From NCBI RefSeq assembly GCF_016734815.1, contig NZ_JAERQF010000007.1, forward strand, positions 1-64,000: a stretch of 64,000 nucleotides of DNA, written 5' to 3'. The notes under the pieces were generated by a model that saw nothing but the letters and a program-made list of their open reading frames with translations, had not been told where the DNA came from and made no database searches. The translations under genes and the position numbers were made by a program. This DNA comes from Hymenobacter rubidus. Its GTDB lineage: Bacteria; Bacteroidota; Bacteroidia; Cytophagales; Hymenobacteraceae. Positions 49,960-56,964 of this stretch are shown here, one piece after another; position 1 is the stretch's first letter, and each line of letters starts with the position of its first letter.

Positions 49960-51068
49960 ACGGCTATTGGATGGGCGGGCTGCTGGGGTTTGTGGGGCTG
50001 TGGTTGCTGGCCATGGCCTACGCCGCCTGGCGCTTTGCGGTCCGGCGCGAAGCCCGAGCACCGCTCCCAGTATCCTTGCCTCGGGTGAGCATTCTGATTG
50101 CCGCCCGCAACGAAGAAGGGGCCTTGCCGCGCTGCCTGGCCAGCTTGCGGCAGCTGGACTACCCAGCCGAGCTGCTGGAAATTCTGGTGGGCGACGATGC
50201 CAGTACCGACCGCACCGCCGCTGTAGCGCAGGCCGCCATGCAGGGATTTGCCGGGCGCTTCCGGGTTGTTTCCATCACCGAAAACAGGGGCCTGGCACGC
50301 GGCAAGGCCAACGTGCTGGCTCACTTAGCGCGGCTGGCTACCACCGACTTTTTCTTTATTACTGATGCCGACATCGGCCTGCCGCGCCGCTGGATTGCGG
50401 CCCTGCTGGCGCCGGCCGTGCCGGGCGTGGGCACGGTCACGGGCATCACGGCGGTGCGCGGGCCGCAGTTGTTTCACCACTTGCAGGGCATCGACTGGTT
50501 GTTGTCGCTGAGCATGGTGCAGGTGGTGAGCGACCAGGGCCGCCCCGTGACGGCCATGGGCAACAACATGCTCGTGACCCGCGCGGCCTACGAGGCCACC
50601 GGCGGCTACGAGGCCTTGCCCTTCTCCGTGACCGAAGATTTTGCCTTGTTTCAGGCGGTGCTGGCCGCTGGCTTCGACTTTCGGCAGGTGTTCAATGCCG
50701 AAGTGCGGGCCGATTCCTTGCCCGTGCCCACCTGGGCGGCCCTGCTGCGGCAACGCCGCCGCTGGCTGCGCGGGGTGGAAGGACTGCCGTTTCGCCTGCG
50801 GCTGGAACTGCTGTTTTTCAGCGGTTTTTGGCCGGCGCTGGCGGGCGTGGCGTGGCTGGCCGGGGCCGGGCCGGCGCTGGGCATCTGGGGGGCAAAGGTG
50901 GTGGTGCAGGGCGTACTGGCTTATTTTGCGCACCGCTGGGCGGGCCTGCGGCTGCGGTGGTGGCTGCTGCCGCTGTTTGAGCTGTATACACTGGCGCTCA
51001 CGGTTTGCATCCTGGGTTTTCGGCTGGTGGGCGGGCCGGTGGTGTGGAAGGGGCGGCGGTATGATTAA
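49956..51068 (+). CDS. Processive-type glycosyltransferase family 2, membrane-associated
   Basis: A 370-residue GT-A enzyme with an N-terminal helix (GLLGFVGLWLLAMAYAAW). RVSILIAARNEEGALPRCLA, VGDDAST (nucleotide-sugar Asp), FFITDADIG (DxD), SVTEDFAL (catalytic base region) and RQRRRWLRG (QxxRW) follow, with two or three C-terminal helices. Fusion of catalytic and membrane parts is typical of polymerising GT2 enzymes. GTG start at 49956 overlaps the deacetylase stop. Confidence 0.9.
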   Translation: MNGYWMGGLLGFVGLWLLAMAYAAWRFAVRREARAPLPVSLPRVSILIAARNEEGALPRCLASLRQLDYPAELLEILVGDDASTDRTAAVAQAAMQGFAGRFRVVSITENRGLARGKANVLAHLARLATTDFFFITDADIGLPRRWIAALLAPAVPGVGTVTGITAVRGPQLFHHLQGIDWLLSLSMVQVVSDQGRPVTAMGNNMLVTRAAYEATGGYEALPFSVTEDFALFQAVLAAGFDFRQVFNAEVRADSLPVPTWAALLRQRRRWLRGVEGLPFRLRLELLFFSGFWPALAGVAWLAGAGPALGIWGAKVVVQGVLAYFAHRWAGLRLRWWLLPLFELYTLALTVCILGFRLVGGPVVWKGRRYD

Positions 51069-51085
51069 GTGTGGCCAAAAGAACG

Positions 51086-51175
51086 GTCATGCTGAGCGCA
51101 GTCGAAATATCTCTACCGCAGCAGTAAAGCTGATTAGTTGCACGGTAGAGATGCTTCGACTCCGCTCAGCATGAC
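51086..51175. repeat. Palindromic repeat, family A
   Basis: Arms GTCATGCTGAGCGCAGTCGA... and ...TCGACTCCGCTCAGCATGAC, with a ~24-base loop (AGCAGTAAAGCTGATTAGTT). A useful uninterrupted comparator for the split copy at 7158-7413. Confidence 0.9.
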
Positions 51176-51237
51176 GTGCTTTTTTGCTCGTTCACCATTC
51201 AACACTTAACCCTCAAAACTCAACCCTCCTACACAAT

Positions 51238-52005
51238 ATGCATCTCACCGATTCCCACGCCCACCTCTACTCCGAACAGTTTAAGGCCGACCGCCTGGAG
51301 GCGCTGACCCGTGCCCAGGAGGCCGGCGTGCGCACCATTGTGATGCCCAACGTGGACCACAGCAGCATCGACGCCATGCTGGAGCTGGAGGCGCAGGCCC
51401 CGGAAACCTGCTTTGCCATGATGGGGCTGCACCCGTGCTCGGTAACGCGCGATTTCGAGCAGCAACTGTACGAGGTGGAAACCTGGCTGGGGCGCCGCCC
51501 CTTTGCCGCCGTGGGCGAGGCCGGACTCGACTTGTATTGGGACAAAACCCTGCTGGCCGAGCAGCAGGAGGCCCTGAAAATTCAACTGGCAATGGCCAAG
51601 AGGCACCAATTGCCCATTGTGCTGCACACCCGCGAGGCCTTTGCCGAAACCGTGGCCCTGGTCGAAGCGGCGCAGGATGGCACACTGCGCGGGGTGTTTC
51701 ACTGCTTTTCGGGCACGCCCGAAGAGGCGGAGCAGGCTATTCGGCTGGGCTTTCGGCTGGGCATTGGCGGGGTGGCAACCTTCAAGAACGGCGGCGCCGA
51801 CCGGGTGCTGCCGGGCATCGGCCTGGAACACCTGCTGCTGGAAACCGACTGCCCCTACCTGGCGCCCGTGCCGCACCGGGGCAAGCGCAACGAGCCGGCC
51901 TACCTGCCGCTGGTGCTGCGCCGGGTGGCCGCGCTGCTGGGCAAAACCGAAGCCGAAGTGGCCGAAGCCACCACCCGCAACGCAGCGGCATTGTTCAACC
52001 TATAG
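51238..52005 (+). CDS. TatD-family metal-dependent hydrolase (DNase)
   Basis: A 255-residue TIM-barrel hydrolase. The metal site includes HLTDSHAHLYSEQF (HxH), GEAGLDLYWD (Glu), VLHTREAFAE and VFHCFSGTPEEA (His) and LLLETDCPYLAPVPHRGKRN (Asp). Members act as 3'-5' exonucleases on DNA and in some cases as D-aminoacyl-tRNA-related enzymes. ATG at 51238 is chosen as the protein begins with the HxH strand. Confidence 0.94.
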   Translation: MHLTDSHAHLYSEQFKADRLEALTRAQEAGVRTIVMPNVDHSSIDAMLELEAQAPETCFAMMGLHPCSVTRDFEQQLYEVETWLGRRPFAAVGEAGLDLYWDKTLLAEQQEALKIQLAMAKRHQLPIVLHTREAFAETVALVEAAQDGTLRGVFHCFSGTPEEAEQAIRLGFRLGIGGVATFKNGGADRVLPGIGLEHLLLETDCPYLAPVPHRGKRNEPAYLPLVLRRVAALLGKTEAEVAEATTRNAAALFNL

Positions 52006-52023
52006 CAGCGCGAAAGCCGGAGC

Positions 52024-52374
52024 TTAGAGGCTGTTTTCCAAGCTGAATAGCTGGTTTTCAATCTGGTCGGCGAAGGAGTTAATCTGGTCGAGGCCGGTGC
52101 GGGCTTCCTCGATGTGGCCGCGCTGGTAGCGGGTGGCCAGGTCCTGGCCCGTGCGCAGCATTTGCTGCACGGTGCGCTCCAGCTCGCGCACGGCGGAGAC
52201 ATTGCCCAGTTCGGGCTTGGCCACGGATTGAATCCACTGCCCCAGCGGATTGTCGGGGTAGGAAAAAAGGTCGGGTTCGGCTTCGCGCACGCCGTAGAGC
52301 ACGGAGCGCAGCCGCGACTTAAAGAGTACCTGCTTCACGCGGGCCTGCTGAAAGTCGAAAGAAGTAAGCGGCAT
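52024..52374 (-). CDS. CZB-like small protein lacking zinc ligands (copy 2)
   Basis: A 116-residue helical protein. The pattern VKQVLFKSRLRSVLYG, NPLGQWIQSV, VRELERTVQQML and YQRGHIEEARTGL fits the four-helix CZB (chemoreceptor zinc-binding) domain. CZB proteins bind zinc with three His and one Cys. At the expected places here are Gln (KQVLF), Asn (DNPLGQW), and Val/Leu (ERTVQQML), so zinc binding should be lost. It follows a PAS-only gene and is a close paralogue of 53858-54217. The assignment is by pattern only. Confidence 0.6.
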   Translation of the reverse strand: MPLTSFDFQQARVKQVLFKSRLRSVLYGVREAEPDLFSYPDNPLGQWIQSVAKPELGNVSAVRELERTVQQMLRTGQDLATRYQRGHIEEARTGLDQINSFADQIENQLFSLENSL

Positions 52375-52425
52375 GCGAGAAGCTAAAAAGAGCAGGGCGG
52401 ATAATGCAGCAAAGGTAGGCGGGGT

Positions 52426-53748
52426 TTAAGCCGAAACCTCGGCACTAGCGGCGGGGCCGGCATCGCGGAGCCGTTCCAGCTCCAGGCGGGCCCGCACAAA
52501 ATCGGTCACTTCAAAAGCAAAGACCAGAATTCCGGCCGGTTGGCCGTATTCGCGGAACTGCTGGTAAGTGAAATTGAAATAGGTGTCGCGCAATACGCCG
52601 CTCGCGTCGCGCTCGAGCTGCATTTTCAGCTCCTTGCCGTAGAACGTCTCGCCCGTCTGGTACACCTTGTCCAGCAGGCCGATGATGCCCTGGTCCTTCA
52701 CCTCGGGCACAATCTCGGCCACGGTGCGGCCCACCAGTTCCCGGTGCGGGAATAGCTGCTGGTACTGCGGGTTCACAAACTCGTAGCGGTGCTCCGGGCC
52801 GCGCAGAATGCAAATCATAGCCGGGGCCTGCATGAAGAGGCTTTCGTAGGTTTCGCGCTGGTTTTCGGCCTTCTGGTACAGCTGGTAAGCTTGGTCGGAA
52901 AGGGCGGCCTGCTGCTCGTTGGCCTGCAGCAGCTCCTGCACCATCTGGCGCTGCTCATGAATGTCGGTGGCGCCGCCCACCCACATGCTAATCTCGCCGG
53001 TGGCGGTGCGCCGGGGCACGGCGCGCACCAGTATCCAGCGGTACTGGCCGTCGGAGCGGCGCAGGCGGTACTCTACCTGGTAAGGGTCGCCAGTTGCCAC
53101 AGACTGTTGCCAGGTGCCGCGCACGCGGTCCCGGTCTTCCGGGTGCAGGCCGTCCAGCCACTGCCAGCCGGTTTGCTGGTCCATTGGCCGGCCGGTGAAG
53201 GCCAGCCAGCGCGAGTTGAAATAGTCGCGGTGGCCCGCAGCGTCGGCCGTCCAGATGAGCACCGGCAGGTTTTCGAGAATGAAGCGGGTGCGGTCGTGGG
53301 CTTCGTCGAGCTCGCCTTGTACCTGGGCGGCGCGCAGGGCAGCGCGGTGCTGGTCGGTCACGTTCTGGGTGCGTTGCAGAATGTATTGCAGCTCGCCCTG
53401 CTCGTCGAGAATGGGGTAATGGGTGGCCTGCCAGTACCGCTCCTCGAAGCCGCCGCCCTGCTCGGCGGGCAGGGCCAAGTCGTAGCGAATGAGGGGCATG
53501 GTGTGGGGCTCGCGGAAGCGCCGCACGTGCTCGTGCGATTGAAAAATGACGTCGCCCTCGTTCTGGTCCACCGACGGATAGGCTTCGAACAAGGTTTTGC
53601 CCACCGCTTCCTCGCGCGATTTCAGCGAAACGGCAACGTGGCTGTCCGTATTGTCGATGATGGTGGCATCGGGGGCCATGAGCAGCAGGTTTTCGGGCAG
53701 GGCGCGAAACAAGCGCTGATAGTCGACGGGGAGAGGCGAAACAGGCAT
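52426..53748 (-). CDS. Three-PAS protein without an output domain (copy 2)
   Basis: A 440-residue cytoplasmic protein with three PAS-type domains: about 10-130 (LLLMAPDATIIDNTDSHVAV), about 150-275 (FILENLPVLIWTADAAGHRD, TGWQWLDGLHPEDRDRV, and the PAC segment YRWILVRAVPR) and about 305-425 (SLFMQAPAMICILRGPEH). A coiled coil, VQELLQANEQQAALSDQAYQ, links the last two. It ends 15 residues after PAS3 (RARLELERL), where a histidine kinase or cyclase would normally begin, so any signal must pass to another protein. The small CZB-like gene 51 bp downstream is the obvious candidate. Confidence 0.85.
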   Translation of the reverse strand: MPVSPLPVDYQRLFRALPENLLLMAPDATIIDNTDSHVAVSLKSREEAVGKTLFEAYPSVDQNEGDVIFQSHEHVRRFREPHTMPLIRYDLALPAEQGGGFEERYWQATHYPILDEQGELQYILQRTQNVTDQHRAALRAAQVQGELDEAHDRTRFILENLPVLIWTADAAGHRDYFNSRWLAFTGRPMDQQTGWQWLDGLHPEDRDRVRGTWQQSVATGDPYQVEYRLRRSDGQYRWILVRAVPRRTATGEISMWVGGATDIHEQRQMVQELLQANEQQAALSDQAYQLYQKAENQRETYESLFMQAPAMICILRGPEHRYEFVNPQYQQLFPHRELVGRTVAEIVPEVKDQGIIGLLDKVYQTGETFYGKELKMQLERDASGVLRDTYFNFTYQQFREYGQPAGILVFAFEVTDFVRARLELERLRDAGPAASAEVSA

Positions 53749-53857
53749 TTAAACAAGCTGAAAACAAACAAAACTTCTACAACCAACGCCCCGGCCAGCG
53801 GGAGCGGGGCCTAAAAATAGGGCGGCCCACCCAAACAAGCTCAACCCACCCGTGGCA

Positions 53858-54217
53858 CTACCCCGTGCCCAGGGCGGCTTCGAGCGAAAGCAGCAGCACT
53901 TCGATGCGGTCGGCGAAGGAGTTAATCTGGTCGAGGCCGGTGCGGGCTTCCTCGATGTGGCCGCGCTGGTAGCGGGTGGCCAGGTCCTGGCCCGTGCGCA
54001 GCATTTGCTGCACGGTACGGTCGAGCTCGCGCACTTCCGGGTGTGCACCGTGCTGGGGCTGCAACACGGTGTGCAGCCACTGGCCCAAGGGATTATCGAC
54101 GGGCGAGAAAAGGCTGGATTCGGCCTCTCGCACGCCGTAGAGCACGGAGCGCAGCCGCGACTTAAAGAGCACCTGCTTCACGCGGGCCTGCTGAAAGTCG
54201 AAAGAGGTAAGCGGCAT
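53858..54217 (-). CDS. CZB-like small protein lacking zinc ligands (copy 1)
   Basis: A 119-residue paralogue of 52024-52374. The first ~33 residues (to GVREAE) and a stretch from about residue 70 to 102 are identical; the middle (LFSPVDNPLGQWLHTVLQPQ) differs. The same ligand positions are substituted (Gln, Asn, Val/Leu). It lies 98 bp downstream of PAS-only copy 1. CZB assignment is by helix pattern; an unrelated four-helix protein is the alternative. Confidence 0.6.
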   Translation of the reverse strand: MPLTSFDFQQARVKQVLFKSRLRSVLYGVREAESSLFSPVDNPLGQWLHTVLQPQHGAHPEVRELDRTVQQMLRTGQDLATRYQRGHIEEARTGLDQINSFADRIEVLLLSLEAALGTG

Positions 54218-54315
54218 ACAAGGGGAAAAGACGGGTGATGAAGGCCGGTGCGGCCGCAGGCCAGGCGACTGAAGAGCCCGAAAAAGGCGAAGTGGTTGCG
54301 CGGGCTACCCAACAA

Positions 54316-55632
54316 TCAAACCAGGGACGGGCCGTCGGGGGCGGGGCCGTTTTCGCGGAGCTGCTCCAGGGCCTGGCGGGCACGCACGAAATCGGTGACA
54401 TCGAAGGCGAAGACCATGATGCCGGCGGGCCGGTCGTTTTCTTGGAACAGCTGGTAGGAAAAGTTGAAGTAGCCGTCGTAGACGCTGCCATCGGCCTGTT
54501 GGAACTGCAAGGGAACTTCGTTGCCGTGAAACGTTTCGCCGGTGCGGTACACGTTTTCGAGCAGCTCCTGAATGCCTTGGTTGCGCAGCTCGGGCAGGGC
54601 TTCGAGCACCGGGAGCCCGGTGAGCTGCCGGCCCTGAAACAGCTGCTGGTAAGCCGTGTTCACAAACTCGTAGCGAAACGCCGGGCCGCGCAGGATGCAG
54701 ATGAGCGCCGGAGCCTGCATGAACAGGCTTTCGTAGGTTTCGCGCTGGTTTTCGGCTTTCTGGTACAGCTGGTAGGCTTGGTCGGAAAGGGCGGCCTGCT
54801 GCTCGTTGGCCTGCAGCAGCTCCTGCACCATCTGGCGCTGCTCATGAATGTCGTTGGCCGCGCCCACCCACATGCTAATCCGGCCAGCGGCATCGCGCCG
54901 GGGCGACGCCCGGATGAGCAGCCAGCGGTACTGGCCGTCGTGGCGGCGCAGGCGGTACTCGTACTGGAACGGGGTGCCCGCCGCCAGGGCCTGCTGCCAG
55001 CCCTGGAGCATACCGGGCCGGTCGTCGGGATGGGTGAGGTCGGCCCAGTCGATGTCCTTCATCTCGGCCAGGGTTTTGCCCGTGAAGTCCAGCCAGCGCT
55101 GGTTGAAGTAGTCGGGGGTGCCGTCGGGGCGGTTGGTCCACACCAGCACGGGCAGGCTTTCGAGGATGAACTGGGTGCGCTGCTGGGCCTCGTCGAGGGC
55201 CTGCTGGGCCTGGGCGGCCTGCTCGGCGGCGCGGTGCTCGGCGGTCACGTCCTGCGGCATTTGCAGAATGAATTGCAGCTGGCCTGCAGCGTCCAGAATG
55301 GGGTAATGCGTGAGGCGCCAGTAGCGCTCCTCGGTGCCGCCGCCCAATTCGGCGGGGCGTTCCAAGTCGTAGCGCAGCAGGGGCATGGTGTCGGGGCGCA
55401 GGGTGCGGCGCACCTGCTCGTGCGAGGCGGCCAGGTCGCGCTGGCTTTCGGGGGCCGAGGGATAGGCGTCGAAAATGTCGCGGCCCACGGCCTGGGCCCG
55501 TGGCAGCAGCGAAACCGTCACGTGGTCGTTGGAGTTGTCGAGCACCGTGCCATCGGGCGCTAGCAGCAGGTAAGAGCCGGGCAGGGAGCGAAAGAGGTCC
55601 TGGTAATCGATGGATGCCGGAAAATCAGCCAT
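54316..55632 (-). CDS. Three-PAS protein without an output domain (copy 1)
   Basis: A 438-residue paralogue of 52426-53748 with the same three-PAS layout (LLAPDGTVLDNSNDHVTVSL; FILESLPVLVWTNRPDGTPD; SLFMQAPALICILRGPAFRY) and the same coiled coil. It ends DFVRARQALEQLRENGPAPD with no kinase domain. Overall divergence from copy 2 is moderate, yet the segment from the PAS2 PAC region to the start of PAS3 is almost identical in DNA. The ligand is unknown. Confidence 0.85.
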   Translation of the reverse strand: MADFPASIDYQDLFRSLPGSYLLLAPDGTVLDNSNDHVTVSLLPRAQAVGRDIFDAYPSAPESQRDLAASHEQVRRTLRPDTMPLLRYDLERPAELGGGTEERYWRLTHYPILDAAGQLQFILQMPQDVTAEHRAAEQAAQAQQALDEAQQRTQFILESLPVLVWTNRPDGTPDYFNQRWLDFTGKTLAEMKDIDWADLTHPDDRPGMLQGWQQALAAGTPFQYEYRLRRHDGQYRWLLIRASPRRDAAGRISMWVGAANDIHEQRQMVQELLQANEQQAALSDQAYQLYQKAENQRETYESLFMQAPALICILRGPAFRYEFVNTAYQQLFQGRQLTGLPVLEALPELRNQGIQELLENVYRTGETFHGNEVPLQFQQADGSVYDGYFNFSYQLFQENDRPAGIMVFAFDVTDFVRARQALEQLRENGPAPDGPSLV

Positions 55633-56073
55633 GGATATAGATAAGGAAGCGCGGGAAGCTGCCGCGAAGGTGGCAGGTACTTAATGGGGCTTTGATGAAC
55701 GCCGGGCGCACCCAGCAAGCCGCCCGGTGCCGGGCAACATCAACTGGCGAATACCCAATCAGCGTAGCCATACGCAAAGCCGGCCGTAAGGATGGGGCCC
55801 GGCGGGGGTTTCTGCGGTGGTGAAGCGGGCAGGGAATGCGCCGAAAACGTCGGGCGGTGCGGAGCCGCCCGGCCGTAGCGCATCGGCTCTGCCGCGCATG
55901 GCGTTCAACTGATTTCCATACGCTAGCGCGGTGTCGGAGTTGGTGTAGAGTAGCGCGAACGTTGTCGTTCGCGCCCCCGCGCCGCTAGCTCGTTCTGGCA
56001 CGCGAACGACAACGTTCGCGCTACTGACCGCACGTACACTGACGTCGAAACGGCTGTAAATGCCCAACCCGCG
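55633..56073. other. 441-bp intergenic region with a family D palindrome
   Basis: No gene is supported; the 102-codon minus frame at 55759-56067 is largely the palindrome read as protein. Upstream sequence of the PAS-only copy 1 gene shows no clear -7 box. Confidence 0.5.
55949..56025. repeat. Palindromic repeat, family D (perfect 25-bp arms)
   Basis: AGTAGCGCGAACGTTGTCGT... and ...ACGACAACGTTCGCGCTACT are exact complements over 25 bp, with a ~27-base centre. It is the reference copy for the diverged ones at 22982 and 38480. Each arm is itself partly palindromic (CGCGAAC...GTTCGCG). Confidence 0.92.
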
Positions 56074-56682
56074 CTAATACCGCACATCAAACCGGCCATC
56101 GGTCACCGCCAGCGAGTCGGGGCCTTGGTACTGGTAAAGCATCCCCGAAAACGTACCGCTGACGATGCGCTGCTGCTTATTCAGCTTGCGAATGAGCAGG
56201 CGCACCGGGTGGCGGGGGCTGCTTTTGTACTCACGGTTTTCGACGTGGTTGGTTGCCGTCATAAACTCGGCCGTGCCGGGGGTGCGGGTGGTATCGGCCC
56301 CGAGCAGGCGCAGCCCGCCCAGCGTATCGGTGAGCCGGAAGGCCAGCTGGATTTGCGCGTCGTAGAATTCCTTGGAGCTGCGCACGCCCGTCATGCGGCC
56401 CGCGAAGCTGAGCTGGGTGATGCCCGAATAGGTGCCGGCACCTGCCTCCAGGTGATTGGGCTGCCAGCGCCCCCCGTAGTTCAGCCCGCTGTTATAGTGG
56501 CCCAGCACCGTCCACGTTTGCGAACCCAGCTGGCAGCCCAGGGTATTGGCCCCGGTTTCGGTGTAGGCGGGGAGCTTGGCGCGGGCAAATTCCTCATTGT
56601 TGTCGTAGTCGTTGCACGACTTGGTGCAGGCGCTCAAGGGCAGCAGCACGAGGTAGGTGAGGGCGGTGCGGAAGCGCATCAT
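56074..56682 (-). CDS. Putative lipoprotein
   Basis: A 202-residue lipoprotein: signal MMRFRTALTYLVLLPLSAC with lipobox LSAC and the lipidated Cys at residue 19. A β-rich mature domain follows (SQTWTVLGHYNSGLNYGGRW, GTYSGITQLSFAGRMTG). No family is recognised. The start is set by a purine-rich stretch (AGGAGAAAGGAGGT on the + strand, so a weak site in the minus reading) and by the signal peptide; ATG at 56682 or 56679 are equivalent. It is divergent from the TonB-dependent receptor gene. Confidence 0.72.
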   Translation of the reverse strand: MMRFRTALTYLVLLPLSACTKSCNDYDNNEEFARAKLPAYTETGANTLGCQLGSQTWTVLGHYNSGLNYGGRWQPNHLEAGAGTYSGITQLSFAGRMTGVRSSKEFYDAQIQLAFRLTDTLGGLRLLGADTTRTPGTAEFMTATNHVENREYKSSPRHPVRLLIRKLNKQQRIVSGTFSGMLYQYQGPDSLAVTDGRFDVRY

Positions 56683-56716
56683 AGGAAGGAGAAAGGAGGT
56701 AGGAAGCGAGGATAAT

Positions 56717-56843
56717 AGAACGTCAAGCAGAGCATTCGGCGCATCAAGCAGAGACGAAGTATATCGCATGTGGTAGTAACGCAATCAACAGGATGAGTGG
56801 TTGCACGCGAGATGCTTCGGCTGCGCTCCGCATGACGTTCTCG
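56717..56843. repeat. Degraded family A palindrome
   Basis: The right arm (GAGATGCTTCGGCTGCGCTC CGCATGACGTTCT) is intact, while the left arm (AGAACGTCAAGCAGAG...) carries an insertion-like partial duplication and several changes. It lies in the divergent region between the lipoprotein and receptor genes. Confidence 0.7.
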
Positions 56844-56964
56844 CCGCCCGACTCGTCCCGGTTTTCGACGCTTCATCCGCTTCATCCGACGCTTCAGCAA
56901 GCGCCATTTCCGGCCGCCCGGCCCGCCCGGCACCTTTGAGCCCTCAACCAACCGCTGGCTCCCG

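Noticed and set aside
55759..56067. 102-codon minus-strand frame
   Set aside because: Much of it is the family D palindrome read as protein, and no family features are present.
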